Below are positions 1 through 55,263 of a DNA stretch of 64,000 nucleotides, piece after piece. The translations under genes were made by a program, and so were the position numbers. Source of the DNA: Lamellibrachia columna (Eukaryota; Annelida; Polychaeta; Sabellida; Siboglinidae); assembly GCA_963662155.1 (NCBI GenBank), contig OY759272.1:42791210-42855209 (forward strand), read 5' to 3'. The number at the start of each line of letters is the position of its first letter. The stretch's first letter is position 1. The notes below the pieces were generated by a model. That model did no database searches. It was not told the DNA's origin and saw only the letters and a program-made list of their open reading frames with translations.

Positions 1-38
1 TGAAAGTCATCTGTGTAACAGTCAATGTTTCATGTTGA

Positions 39-1880
39 CAGGGTTCGTAGGGATTTGCTGGCTTCAAATATAAGGACCTTATAAGGACTTCTAAGGACCT
101 TTTTTCACTGTTATAAGGACCATCTACGGCATGCTAGGAAAAATATTTAGTACACGTGACTTTGATTGACAACATGGCTGCCTGCAGTACACGATAATGT
201 CCGGTAAATTAGACATAGCTAGTGAGTTCGTTTCTTTAAGGTATCACATTTACAGCACATGTTCATGCGAGAAAAAAAAAGATAAATATGCAATATTTGT
301 TTAGAATATATGAACTTTTTTAAGTTCAATAACAATTTTGCTTTTGTAATTTTAGGAAATTATATATTTTATTTTGAATTAAAAACATTGTCGAAAAAAA
401 ATCCAGTGTTTTTCATTATAAATATCTTCATTACAAATAAAGTAAACAAGTTATTATAAATATAAGGTTGTTATTGCATGGAGAGAGTAATGCTGAATAT
501 AACAATGTAAACCTGATTGACATGACTTTAATATTACCAGAGTTCTACGAATTACAAATTTATAAAAATGCATTTTTTTGTAAATGGCTGACAATGATTG
601 GATATCAGAATCAGAAGTAAATTTATTTGATCTGCCTGTTCAAGCATTCAATAATAATATATCAGTATATAATTATTAGTATATAATTATTATAAGTATA
701 TATAATTATAAGATATATAATTATAAAATATTACCATATACAGAGAGGATCATGGAGACTCCCACAGACTTATTAAAAGTTGCTACCATAGGAGCTACCC
801 GTCGGCGATTACGATTGGACAATTAATTCAGGAATTATTGTGTCGTTATTATTATACAATAGAAATTGAAGTGTCGTGTATCTGATAACATCAATCAGGA
901 TTGATAAAATAAATAGAAAGCCATGTTTCCAAATGTGTAACTTTTTCTCAGGTCACCCATGGACAGACTACATAAATTTTTTTAAATGATGAGCTCAATT
1001 TGTTAATCTCAGGAACAACCAAGAAACAACTAGACAGTAACAGAGTCCACAAGACAAACAAAGTTCCACAACATTCAGTCAAATCCGCCAGCCTCATATG
1101 CTGGCCCTTCTTCCTCCTCGGCGCTTGACCTGTGCCACCGTTCTACTCCCAACTCTGCCGTCGGCCCCAGCAACCGTATCCAGCGTCCGCGGTGTCGCTG
1201 ACTCATCTGAATTTGAAGATCCCTTCTGCAGTTGCTGTATCTGGCTGATTCACCTCAGAAAATGTCCTATTTCTCTTTCTTTTTCTGCCCAAATACATGC
1301 TTTGTGGAAAATGTATTCGCTCCGACTCGATCATAACTTTCGTTAGACGCCATCGTTGTTTACACTCGGAAATAGCAACATTTTGCATTGTGGGAGATCA
1401 CGTGTCATATATGCCAATGTCCGTGCCATATATGGAATCACCACGTGGTTGCAAGCTTAACATTGTGGGCAACCACACGTCATATATGCAAATATGTGAA
1501 TTTACGGCAGCGTTGCTAAGGTCTAAACATCGCATATTTGTTCTTGTTCTCTGTCTTGAGAATCAAAACAGGATTATTACTTTATAGGGGCACACTATAT
1601 TCAATAATAAAAGTGATTTAGAGGTACGTAATCGTTATAAAAATGAACTTTATTGATAATTAACATACAAAGCTATCGGAATATGGAGGAAACACATTTT
1701 GAGAATATTTTTTTCTAAATACGTAATATCAGCTGCGGTGTCTGGCCTTAAGTAAAAGATTACCTTTTTACTGAAAATGAGCACTTACAAGTACCGCTGG
1801 ACTAATATAAGGACTTAGGCCTTATTTAGAAAAAAATCAAATATAAGGACTTAGGACGTGAAAGGACCCTACAAACCCTG
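39..1880. mobile_element. hAT-like non-autonomous element, 1.84 kb
   Basis: The left end starts CAGGGTTCGTAGGG and the right end closes with the inverse CCCTACAAACCCTG, giving imperfect terminal inverted repeats. Both ends carry repeated ATAAGGACYT motifs just inside the TIR, the kind of subterminal repeat hAT transposases bind. The flanking 8-mers (catgttga and gctggtga) agree at only 5 of 8 positions, so the target duplication is weak. No transposase is recognisable inside; short ORFs near 1098-1587 resemble nothing I know. The first 11 bases are identical to the ends of the autonomous-looking hAT element at 23,276, so this may be a relative mobilised by the same enzyme class. It sits in an intron of the PP2A scaffold gene. 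The class is inferred from the ends only. Confidence 0.6.
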
Positions 1881-2161
1881 GCTGGTGACAGACAAAATAC
1901 ACCACGATGAGAGTTATCTGTGTAACAGTCAATGTTTCATCTAGATCAGTCACATAACATGACAAAAACTGACTCTCCGACACCTGTCCATCTGCGTAAT
2001 AACACAGAATGATTAAGCCACACAGCATCAAGTCTTCAACAATTTTATCGCAACGCATGTTGCTGTGTGGTTCACAAAGTTATGTTCAGTCACATAAATT
2101 CATTCACCTACATAACTGGGCAACACACAAAGATAAAATTACAATAACACCTTTGTACCTA

Positions 2162-14874
<12,713 letters not shown>

Positions 14875-15072
14875 TTTGAATCTTTCCTGCCGACCGAAGG
14901 AGAAGGCAACGGGTTTGCCTTTTGGACCGCACGGAGAAAGCGCAGCGCCGCCACCTCTCGTGTCGTCTCAATACTATTTGTGCAATTGTTGTTTTATTTC
15001 AGTCCGATAGGGGGAAATTGACGTCTTTCCGCACTACTCTTGTGACTGAACTGAGAAAGTCTCTGCTAAGCA
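14875..15072. promoter_or_regulatory. Candidate bidirectional promoter between PPP2R1 and CBS
   Basis: Directly upstream of the PPP2R1 start lies a locally GC-richer stretch. On the plus strand it ends in a strong donor, aagca|gtaagtaa, at 15,072/15,073. The first coding CBS exon has an acceptor 30 bases before its ATG, so an upstream non-coding exon must exist; this stretch is one candidate for it. Another possible start is near the TATA-like atatataact at about 15,368. Neither is proven by the sequence alone. Confidence 0.3.
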
Positions 15073-17798
15073 GTAAGTAACGCCTCTCTGTTCGCTGGCA
15101 GAAATTTGAAAAATCCACCCATTCAATATCCATATTAAAGCGAAACAAAAGCCATGGTTTTGGAGCTGTGGCTATGACCTATGGCTATGTATGACTATGG
15201 GGGTATGGCCATGAACGTAGTCGTAGAAGAGATAATGCAAACTAACCATGTGTAAAAAAAAATTGTCTAAAATCAAGAATATCACGCGGCTGGTTTCTCA
15301 GAATGTGTTCTAAAAGTGAGAGATTCCGGTAATTTCTTCAGTTGACTGAGCGCTGACCGCTGATCTATATATAACTGGATGGCGCACGCCGTATTCATTT
15401 GTATGGCGCCAGGTGACGCCTGCGTTAGTCCAAAACCGCCATATTGGTGCGATCAGCTAAACGCTACATAGATTAATCTGTGTGTGTGTGTTTGAACCGA
15501 ATAACCGGGAAAAAATTACACGCTGTTGTGCATTCGGGTGGTCAAATCGATTATCTGCAAAACTACCTAAGGACCATGGGATCTCACTCCACGCATAAGT
15601 ATTTTCTGGCTTGTAGTTTTCTTACATTGTATTTAATTTAATTAATGTTACATTTTGTGATGGCCAGCGTTTACCTGTTTTAGTTTTGGCTACGGCCTGC
15701 CCTAGCCTAGACCTAGTAGCCCGTAGCGTAGGCTACGCTACTAGGCCCTACTACGTTTAAAGTACATTCGACTATAAAGATATTTGTTATCTATGTGATG
15801 CCCATTAATTTGTATTAATGCGTCCATGTACCTCGTGAAAAATTACCGCCTAAAACATTTTTCCACCTCTTATAATTATTTTTAAGTAGTTACGATTAAA
15901 TAATGCTGATATGATTGCTCAACTGGATTTAGCTCACGTAATTTTAATTTATGAAACTTTAAATGTGACAATTTTACTTTGCCCTTCATATATGGGAAGA
16001 CGCAATTGGACATTTCGGGTTGACACCTAGCACATGATGTGTGCGACAAACAGTGGCACCAAATCACGGAGCCTGGATAATCGAGGCTAGCATTATCATT
16101 GACCCGTTGCTGACACACCCCTTGTGACGTATGCCACCGATCACGTGTTGGTGAGTTCATGTTTATATTGCGTCGTAAACACACATCCCAGCAAAATTAC
16201 TTCTCACTGTCATTTTATTTCTAGATTAAAGCGGTACTGGCAGATGATAGTTTGTTTACTAATAGTATAGACGTAGCCATACTACATACTCAACAATCTC
16301 AGAATGGGGGCAGAGGGCACATGGCATGCCATATTATGTACAAAGCGCAACTCAACTTCAAGAGATGACTAGAGTCAAGAGTAACTAGGAGTAATGTCTT
16401 TCATATTGGCAGAGAGATGCAATCAAATAATTTAAGGTGCTTATTTGTTCATTGACATGTGTATTAATTATGTTTTATACTAATAATATTTTAGAACATT
16501 AAAATTCAATGCTAAATCTGCTAATAAATTAATAAGAATGTAAATTTACCATAAATTATTATTAATATGTTAATTTACGATATAAGTAAGAATGGGCTTA
16601 CTATTGTATAGAGAGGCGGAGCCACTTTTACCTGTTTTCTCTGAATTTCGACATGACCCTATAAAAAGTAATTTAATAGTTTGTGATTTAATGACCCAAC
16701 TAAATTTTTCCACAATTGAACGAGCTTGCACATCATAGTGGTTGCTAGTTAGATATAACTTTGTTTTTCATGAAATTAGTAAAAAATGAGAAGAAGAAAA
16801 ATTAAATGCATTTCAATTTGGTGGTTGATCGGACAATCATCTGCAGAAAGGCAAGCTTTGGAAGATCGTTGGAGATAGGTGACACACGTATAAAAAGAGG
16901 AGAGGTCCTACTATGTTTTGCCCTTTTCTACTGCCTGATGTGATATGGTTCTCCTTGTTTACTGAACTGTAGATTATATTTAAAAAGTACTTTTAGTGTT
17001 TCGGGTGACCTACATGCATTAACATGGTTTGGTAAAAAAAGGGTTATTGACACTTGTATATTCAGAACCCTTTTATAGGCACGTGCAATTTCCAAACCCC
17101 CTTTTGCCAATATATGTGCCCCTGCTTACTGAAAGGTTATGTCATTGACACAAATATAAAATTAGTATACAGAGTGTTTTCGGTTGCATTGGACAATCAT
17201 CAACTAGGACCTGGTCTGAATTATTCGCTGCAGTCCATGCGGTATTCTAACATCCCCCTTATCAAAAGATAGAATTAAATATTAATTGTGTGGTGGTTAC
17301 CAACACTACCATGGGCGGCAGCACTATATAGCTGGGGGCCTTTGCCACGTTGCCAGCCAATAGTGTTCCGATAGGCTGGCTGACACACACCCAACGAACC
17401 AGATTGCACACCGATTGATTGACAAAGGAGTTCATCCATCGAAAGCAATCACCCACTGCATACGACATCGTGAGATTTATCCACAGAGCAGTAAGTACTG
17501 AACAGCTATACTGTCTGTGTACTGATGTGTTCACACACTTCCACAATTGTTTGTTGAAATTAACACACTTAGTAACTTACATTAACTCATTTTTTAGTGG
17601 ACAGTTCTAACACTAACCAAGCATCTAGTCAGATCACAATTCACAAATAACTACAGTTTTATCAACATGTTCATATTCTAGGCATATAAATTACCCCAGT
17701 AGACCTTTAATAACATTGGACGAATCTTAGTCCGCTAGGCATGTCTCTGCCAAATGGCACATTTTCTGGTATAATGTTTGTCACTGTCACCCGTTCAA
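15073..17798. other. Intergenic/5' intron sequence, no gene seen
   Basis: Mostly AT-rich sequence. A GC-richer block at 15,340-15,450 holds a TATA-like motif and ccgccatattgg. I see no conserved coding exon on either strand. Confidence 0.5.
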
Positions 17799-17840
17799 CA
17801 ACTACCAGAAGACATTGTTAACAATGTCTTCTGGTAGTTG
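17799..17840. repeat. Perfect 42-bp palindrome
   Basis: Two 21-base arms, starting caactaccagaagac and ending gtcttctggtagttg, are exact reverse complements with no spacer (centre tt|aa). No gene lies close by. Confidence 0.97.
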
Positions 17841-18073
17841 CACAGGTGGCCTAGGTGGTAGTTTATAGATGTGCAAAGGAGCAGGTAATATAGTAAACAC
17901 TGTCAGTCATGCAACAAATATGTGCTTTGTGCAACTTGGTTGTTGTACGCTTCAATGGTTCTGCAGTCCTCTTTCACACAAAAACGGGCTGACAGCATAC
18001 TCTAAGCTTGTCTGATGTGCTGCAGTCTGCAGTCGTCATAGTTGAGCAGCCATGATAGCAGTTTTAAATCTAG

Positions 18074-18685
18074 CCCATTAAACCCCACAACGGCTGCGGC
18101 CGGCCACTCTGTGCAGTCCTGGAACGGCCGCCGCCGGCCGCATACAGGACCCTCTATTAAAAAAAATCCTGGCGAATAACTACTGAACTAAACGCTACCA
18201 AATTTTGCCACACCCTAGCAGATACATTTTGCAGCACCAACGTTGGTTTTGTTCATGCTATCCAAAAAAAAATTATTTCTATATTTGTCATGATAAAATA
18301 TGGTGTAACCTGAAAAATAACCATCAGAATTTGAAAAAAATTTCAGTGGTGCAAAGCTAACACATACAGCTACATTTTCTTCGCTGGGTTGCAAAGAGTT
18401 ATAGCATGGGATCATTGTCAAATGTCAGTAGTAGGTAGAATAACTTTCAAAGTTTTAACAAACTTACTATTTTGTCTTTGCAAATTGTGATCAAATGTCA
18501 ACATTTTATTAATATATTCTATTTCTATGTATACATGCATGTGGAGAAATTACTACTCTTCAAAATAAACACAACTTGTAATTGTCAATATTGAATAGTT
18601 TTTTCTACGGATTTTTGGACATAAATTTGCCAGAAATCCTGGGAACAAGGGAGCATGTTTTAATAAAATCCTGGGGCCTAATGGG
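18074..18685. mobile_element. Possible piggyBac-like non-autonomous element
   Basis: The left end reads CCCATTAAACCCCA and the right end, inverted, CCCATTAGGCCCCA. The right flank is TTAA, the piggyBac target, but the left flank is ctag, so the target duplication is incomplete. Inside the left end are GC-rich blocks ctgcggccggcc and ggccgccgccggccgc that can fold back. No transposase is present in 612 bp. Confidence 0.45.
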
Positions 18686-20347
18686 TTAAAAACTACATAA
18701 AATAGTGAATGTCCATAAAATGTCCATTTACCAACAACCATAGTGTCCAACATTTCAGTTTCAATGCGGCACTAAAATCTGTACACACGTAGAAGAAGAA
18801 CTATTAATAAATCACGTAGTGGGTCAGTCACATCAACTTACATGTATTAGTTTAGCCTGTTAATGTTGCTACAATAACATAATGCCATTTTCTGTAACTA
18901 TTACACACCTCCCAGGCCTGTGATTGTTTCAAGAGCTTCACACTGTACTTGTTCTTAGAAGTTAGAGAAGTGAGAAAACATGAGCCATCCTGCTGCCAAC
19001 ATCTGGCTCAATCCTGTGTACTTTAGACAATCCGAACTCTCTCATTTCACAGTCAGGTTTGTTCCAGTCTGAATGAATCAGAAGCCTGCCTTATATAGGC
19101 ATCTGAGTCGTCTTTAACTATGCCAGACATTAGTGATAAAATACAATAGCCAGAGGTATTGTCTTGCAATAAGAAGTATTTGATTGACATATCTTATGTC
19201 CCTCCCTGTGAGCAGGCCTGGCAGATTGAGCAATAGATGTTTGTTGCTGAGCTGTAGTAGGCTGTTAACATGGCAATCCTTGAATAAATTTATTGGATTG
19301 CTGGATGCTCACACACATATATACAACTATAGTGAGCACATGGTTGATTATACCAAAATTACTGTAAATGTACAACTGTATACAAAGCAATGCAATTATC
19401 ATCTGGACTTACCTTCAGACATACAACCAGCACTAACACATATACATAATATGTACCTAACAATAATTGTGTAAAATATAAAGTGCAAAAGTCACAAGTA
19501 TCACATAAGCAAGGTGTATTAGAACTGTGCTGCAAGCCTAATGCCAACTGTTAGTATGCTAAAACATGACATGTAGACATTTTATACAAATATGTATAAA
19601 ACATGTAAGGGCGGGGGTTAGAATCTCACCCTCCAACAGCACGGTGGAACCCCACCCTGGCAGCTGTTTGTTAGCAGTGTATCTAGTCAGTCTGTTGTAC
19701 CCAGTACACTTGTAGTGAGTGTGTTGTACCCAGTACACCTGTAGTGGGTGTATTGTTGTACCCAGTACACCTGTAGTGGGTGTGTTGTAACTTTGTTTAC
19801 CTTTAAACTTATAATTAATGCATGTAATTTTAACCATGTTGTTTCTGTGTGCAGTTCGGCCAGCACAGATGGTTTGTTTTTATAACAGGCATGACTCATG
19901 ATAGGTGTTGTCTGTTATAATGACATCTATACTGGTTGGCTGACTGCCCATAAGTGTAGATTTTTACTCTTTTTGGATATGTTTTTGATTAAATATTTAT
20001 TAAACTGCATTAATTAAATGCAGGCTTTTGTTGCTATTTAACTTACATATTTACAAGTACCAAATACTACCAACAGATGTGTTGATTGATACAGTTTCAG
20101 CTTTAAATGTTTAACAATTAAATTTTTATATAATTGACTTCATAAAACCGTTAATGAATTGACTTCATAGAACTTTTGCAACATATCTCCCAATGATTCA
20201 TGAATATATTTTCAACTTACACTTTAAGTGGATTTTCACATATTACAGATATTAGTTATGAAAGTTCAAATAATCTAGTACTGGAATATCAGTGCGTAAC
20301 CAACCAATTATGCATAAACAAAGTGTTCATTGACATTTCTTTTTCAG
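18686..20347. other. Intergenic/5' intron sequence before CBS
   Basis: Non-coding. From about 19,600 it is shared with the inverted copy at the right edge. It holds a three-unit minisatellite at 19,690-19,797 with unit ttgtacccagtacacctg plus tagtgggtgtg; the inverted copy near 63,885-63,945 has two clear units. No exon was recognised. Confidence 0.6.
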
Positions 20348-20377
20348 AAGCAGGCGCTCATCTTGATATATTCAAAG

Positions 20378-49400
<29,023 letters not shown>

Positions 49401-51832
49401 GCAACATTGTCTGTGGTGGTTGCAACCCCTTAAATGTATTTATTTTTGTTGGGAATACACATATATGAATATACATGTATGCATATATATATATATTTAT
49501 ATATATATATATACGTACACATACATACAGTACATTTTTAATATTAGAGCATTACATTGCCAGTTAAAGCAGCTTCTGCAGGTCATTCAGCCCATCAGAA
49601 ATAAGGTCGGTCAATGTTCATACCTGCAGTATGTGAATAGTTTAAGTAATAGTAATACTGGTGTGTGTGCGCAGTCATTTTAATAAGAGAATACTTTTGT
49701 TGAAATTTCCCAAAGAATTTACTTTGATCGTAGGATCGGGTAACTTGCAAAAGTGAAAAGCCTCAGCCAGCTGTTTTTCCACAGAACTTCAACTGGGCCC
49801 AGTCAAAAATAATTTAATGGTTCGGAAAATTTGCACAAATGAGCTAGTGAGATGTTGTAGTGTATACTAGATATGTTTGATGTTTAATGAATCATTCTAA
49901 GAAAAGATTAGCAAAAAAATTAATTGGTGGAAACAACTTTAAATTACAGATACACTAGATGCATACATTCATGCACGCACGCACGCACGCATACAAGCAC
50001 TTGCTTTGTTGACCAGTATATATTTTATACTGAACTCATCCAAGAATATTTTTCATATTGATTTGATGTGGTAGGAATGGTTTCGGAACCAGTCATAGTT
50101 AAAACTATCACTAGAACTTCTAGCAACAATTGTGTTTTTCTTGAGAGATAAACGATTGCCTATTCTGCTTGCATAATGATGGTGATATAGTCTAAATATT
50201 TCAGTGGCTACGTAAATAGTCTGACAGTTTTTATTGTAAAATCGTATGTAAACAATAGTGTATGACCATCTAAAATGTTTTAATGAGCCACAGTTTTTAA
50301 ATATAATATGATTGCTATCTGTTTATGAATATCGTCCAGCACGCAACATAAATAATGATGATATTCGATTTCAAACATTGAAATTAAACAGATAAAGGTA
50401 AAATCATAAACAAATAGGGGTTCGTTAAACATATTTTGGCGGTCACGCAGTTTAGAATAGATATAGTTCATACTCTGTAACATGATTTTACAATAAAAAC
50501 ACAGACTCTGTAACATTGATCTTGACATCATAAAATTTTTAATTACGTATTTTATGTGTGTTAATATATACAAGCAGCATGGATGAGACGGGACACAACT
50601 ATGGTTTTACTACGTTTGTCATTACATTTGTTGTTTGCATGCATCAATAAATTAAAGCCACTACAATGTATTCTCTAACTGTGTGTTGTAATTTTTGCGT
50701 GTGTATACATGTTGACATTGCATGCCTATCCTCAAGGGGGGTTCGAACGAACCCCCTTTTTGAGAGAATTGTTTGTTTTTGTGTTACCTTGTTTTAACAT
50801 TTTTCAGAGATCTCAGAAAACCCCGGCTGACTGTGTACGCCCAAACCCCCTTTTGAACACCCTGTGTGGCAGTCAATGGCCTTCACACATTCCTTAGTTA
50901 TATTCAGGTTTTAAATTACAGTAGTATGTTATATTAGTATGTATTAAGGTTTTAAAGTAGTATGCTATATTAGTACGCATTAAGGTTTTAAATTACTGGG
51001 CAGTATGTTTTATGTACACAGACAACGTTACTTTGTTTTGTTTTGATAATGATACATTAGTGTGTAATCCTAACCCAAGTTTCTAATTAGTATTTTCTTT
51101 AACGTTTAATTGTTTGTATATTTATTAGTCTTTGATATAGTGTGTTTCATTAGGCTTTGTTATTTGTATGTTCCATGTTATCATTCTATCTATTTGTATC
51201 TGTTTTAATGTGTTACATTATGTATGCTTCATGTAGGAGGTAACATTTTAGCATTATATTAGCCTCTGTGTTCACAGATCCAGGATTTTAATTATGTAGG
51301 CATTTTTATTTTTAAAATAAATTTATGTAGGCATTATATTTTTAAAATAAAATGTCTTAGTATTTGCCTGATTTCTTTCTTTTTTAGTTGTATCAATTAT
51401 GACCAAAACATGTCCATACAATGTCATGCAATATATTAATATAAGTAAACAAATTAGAGTGAAGGATGGAGACTGCAAACATATTGAACTATATTTAAGA
51501 TAACAATGAAACTAGTCTAGGTTTACCTCACACACGAGTCACGCCATTTGATTGGGATGAATTATACAGCACGACTACCATCTATAGCGCGCGACGATGG
51601 GCGATAATAAGTAATGTTTAAATTGCGCTTATATTCCGCAGTGTCAAGATCAATATATTATATTAGTGCAAACAAAAGTGCAAATAACCACCGATTTATG
51701 TTCAGTGCGTGAACTACAATAAAATAAATTTGTGACAAATCGTCCAAGCGTTTTGTGACATACTTCTCCAAATTTATGACATATCGTCTAGGACATATAT
51801 GGCTTGTGACATGACGTACATACACCCTTGTG
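49401..51832. other. Downstream of CBS, no gene seen
   Basis: AT-rich sequence with TA microsatellite at 49,480-49,515, a CGCA run near 49,977-49,990, and a hairpin at 50,731-50,764 (ctcaagggggg, gttcgaacgaac, ccccctt, gag). Possible polyadenylation signals exist (aataaa near 50,646) but cannot be tied to CBS. No ORF with recognisable similarity. Confidence 0.5.
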
Positions 51833-51886
51833 CGAGAAAAAAAATGAATGTCCTCCATTCCTTTGTCTGATACGCTTCATCGAGTA

Positions 51887-52561
51887 ACGTAAAGTGCCCT
51901 AATATCGTCAGGTTTTGTGCTTCCCCGATTTCGTTTTGATACATTTAACCAGCAGATGGCGCAACTAAACAATGTTCGGTAGCATTGTAAAGAGTGAAGT
52001 GGGAACAATCGAAGCACACTATGAGCATATGTATGTTAAAGGTAAATTATACAGAGCGACTTAAAGGCGAGAGGGTGCAAATGACGGAATAAGGAACCCG
52101 GTAGCCTATTTCCGTCTGCGTGGGTTTCTGTAATTCGGCAAGGTGTCTTATGTCCGTCTGCACTATTTACGGAGACGCACTATGTTCGTCACCAGTAATT
52201 ATGACATTTCTAAAGTTAGTTATGGATAACTATTAAATAGTATAACGTTACTAAACAATTCCACCGTCAATTCCAAACCTTACTGATAACATATAGGCTG
52301 CATCTTATGATATTAATTCGCCACCAATGGTTTTCAAGTAAAACCATTCATATGTGATGATGTGACACATGATATTGAAAAGCTTCTATGTATTGCAAAT
52401 CAGCACTGAACGGTAACCAATTATATGTATAGTTAGTTTATTAACTGGTGAACTAAATGGTTCCTCCAAATGCGCATGGTATGTGGGGAAAAGATGCAGA
52501 TGCTTTTATGATTGGATACACGCAAAACGCACATATAACAGTCCATGCAGTATGCTCTTCC
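51887..52561. other. Left arm of TA-flanked insertion
   Basis: Non-coding apart from 52,453-52,561, which on the minus strand continues the frame of the satellite (VEEHTAWTVICAFCVYPI and on to FGGTI). Short motifs with tccgtctg recur at about 52,109, 52,151. Confidence 0.5.
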
Positions 52562-53335
52562 ACCAGTTCACCTCCATCCGGATTCCGCTCTCCCTGTGTT
52601 GCACCCTGCTCTTTCTCCAGTTTCCCGTCCATCCGCTCTCCCTTTGTTGCACCCTGCTCTTTCTCCTGTTCCTCGTCCATCCGCTCTCCTTTTGTTACAC
52701 CCTGCTCTTTCTCCAGTTCCGCGTCCATCCACTCTCCCTTTGTTGCACCTTGCTCTTTCTCCAGTTCACCGTCCATCCGCTCTCCTTTATTGCACCCTAG
52801 CTGCTCTTTCTCCAGTTCACCGTCCATCCGCTCTCCTTTATTGAACCCTGCTCTTTCTCCAGTTCACCGTCCATCCGCTCTCCTTTATTGCACCCTGCTC
52901 TTTCTCCAGTTCACCGTCCATCCGCTCTCCTTTATTGAACCCTGCTCTTTCTCCAGTTCACCGTCCATCCGCTCTCCTTTATTGCACCCTGCTCTTTCTC
53001 CAGTTCACCGTCCATCCGCTCTCCTTTATTGAACCCTGCTCTTTCTCCAGTTCACCGTCCATCCGCTCTCCTTTATTGCACCCTGCTCTTTCTCCAGTTC
53101 ACAGTCCATCCGCTCTCCTTTATTGCACCCTGCTCTTTCTCCAGTTCATCGTCCATCCGCTCTCATTTATTGCACCCTGCTCTTTCTCCAGTTCACCGTC
53201 CATCCGCTCTCCTTTATTGCACCCTGCTCTTTCTCCAGTTCACCGTCCACCTGCTCTCCCTTTGCTGCACCCTGCTCTTTCTCCAGTTCACCGTCCATCC
53301 GATCTCCCTTTGTTGCACCCTGCTCTTCCTGATTC
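52562..53335. repeat. Satellite array 1, 48/47-bp units
   Basis: About 16 units around the core ccctgctctttctccagttc. The first five are 48 bp and, on the minus strand, keep one frame encoding GATKGERMDGELEKEQ-like 16-residue repeats. The later ones are 47 bp, which breaks that frame. All long plus-strand ORFs (Ser/Pro/Leu-rich) are by-products. Confidence 0.95.
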
Positions 53336-53344
53336 TAAGTCTGG

Positions 53345-53720
53345 TACGTCGTAATGAGCCAATTTTGGCTATAGCCTACGACGGGGTGAGTGCGCATGAA
53401 GTCTATTGGTCATGCGGGTGTTCGGATAGGCGGCTGAATTCGCCTATTGTTCCAGCCAGTTCCTTCAGGCTCACTGAGTTGGTTCCATTCAATTATTGTC
53501 TTTACAAAATAGGAATTCTTGAATTGGTCTGTGTGTGCTGGAAGCACAACAAAGCACCTAGTTATTGGTTTAATGTCCTTCAACAGTGACAGTCTTTCAA
53601 CGGTCACACAGTCTGTAAAAAGTTTCGGCTGTATTCGTCCTTTGCTTGGTCTTTAGGAATGAAGAAATTTATCAGAATGTATGGCCGGCACAGAGCCCTC
53701 AACTACTCTGAACATAAATT
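53345..53720 (-). pseudogene. LINE reverse-transcriptase tail, minus strand
   Basis: The frame reads ERLSLLKDIKPITRCF and FKNSYFVKTIIEWNQL, the conserved end of many LINE proteins (NSFFVRTIxxWNxLP). Upstream YSRNFLQTV fits as well. It lies next to the plus-strand LINE below, in the opposite orientation. Confidence 0.65.
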
Positions 53721-53839
53721 TAAGTCACTGATCTCGCCGTCGGGTTTGTAGGCTGTGCAGTCCAAGGTTTGTAACCATGGTGGATACACACCCCTCATAC
53801 CTTGAACGATAGTCACCAGATAGTAGACTTAGACATGAC

Positions 53840-55258
53840 TACCGAAAAAGATCCATGTTTTAACATAGACGGTGTTATATAAGACAATGATGGAGGATGT
53901 AAGACAAACTATCTAGGTAATGTACAAGACTGTTTAAGAAAGTGTAATTATCATACCGACTCTGAACTTTACAACCTACAGTGTAAATGTGACACAAACA
54001 GTAAGTTCTCTACATTGACAATAAATTGTAGACGTTTATCAAAAAAAATTTACAAACTTGAATACAGCCTAAAATCACTAAATGTTAACCTACGACTGTA
54101 TAGGTATAACCGAAACTTGGATAAAGCCGGTGGAAAGCATTGATAGTTATAATATGACAGATTACACATTTCTGTCAAAACCCAGAATGGAAAAACGAGG
54201 AGGACGTGTTGGTATGTATATTGCTAACAGGTTAAATTTAAGGAAAGGAATGACATAAATACAAACTCTGAGAATTGTGTATATGAATCATTATTTGTAG
54301 AAGTCGAAACCGAAACAAACAAAATTGTTATTGGTGTTATCTATAAACCGCCTTACACATGCATAACTACATTTAATATACAATTTAACGATTTATTAGG
54401 AGGAATTTTAAATGAAAGAAAGAAATGCATATTAATGGCAGATTTTAACATTGACTTACTTAGGTCTGACACAAACCACCAAACAACAGGTTTTATCCGT
54501 GATATGTTTGTCAATGCATTCTATCCAACAATTAGCAAACCAACAAAGGTCACAAAACAGACAACTTCACTCATAGACAATATTATAACCAACATACATG
54601 AATATTCAATAAAATCTAGTATCCTTTATAATGACATATCAGATCACTTCCCGATATTTACCTTTTATGAATTAGGGGTAAAAAGAGAAAATTAGTACAT
54701 AATTGTTTACAAACGCATGGCTAGCTCAGCAAACATCAGCAAATTAAAAACACAATTACAAACTTCAAACTGGGAGGAGGTGTACAAGGATCAAAACCCC
54801 TGCACTTCATATGATACCTTTCTGGAAATACTACTAAACACACAAATGAATGAATGCTTACCGTGGACAAAATTTAAGGTGAAAACCTGCAAAAGCGAAT
54901 GGCTCACGAAGGGCATATTAATATCCTGTAGGCAAAAAATAACCTGTTTAAATATATTTCAGTGCAACCCTTCTACTGAACGTGAGATTATCTACAAAAA
55001 ATAAAAAAAAAACTGACTCATGTAATCAGACAGTCAAAGAAAAAATATTTTAAAGATAAATTTGAGCTATATAAAAATGATTGCAGAAAAACATGGAGCA
55101 CAATAAATAAAGTTATAATGTCCAAAGATAATAAATATGTAATAAATGATAAATTTATTACATTAGATGGTATCCACTGTACAGACAAAAGGGAAATAGT
55201 GGACCATTTCAATAATTATTTTACCAACATAGGTCATCACCTTAATGTAAACTTAACA
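53840..55258 (+). pseudogene. LINE endonuclease and linker, plus strand, truncated by satellite
   Basis: Broken frames give INCRRLSKKIYKLEYSL, CIGITETWI and FLSKPRMEKRGGRVGMYIA. Then VIGVIYKPP, ILMADFNIDLLRSD, SLIDNIITN and NDISDHFPIF complete an APE-type endonuclease. The linker (CRKTWSTINKVIMSKDNK) and REIVDHFNNYFTNIG precede the reverse transcriptase, which is absent. The frame runs straight into satellite array 2 at about 55,264. Confidence 0.8.
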
Positions 55259-55263
55259 CAAAC

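Noticed and set aside
52453..53589. Ser/Pro/Leu-rich plus-strand ORFs of 100-190 codons in satellite array 1
   Set aside because: They are translations of the repeat. Only the minus-strand frame in the first five units shows signs of older coding use.
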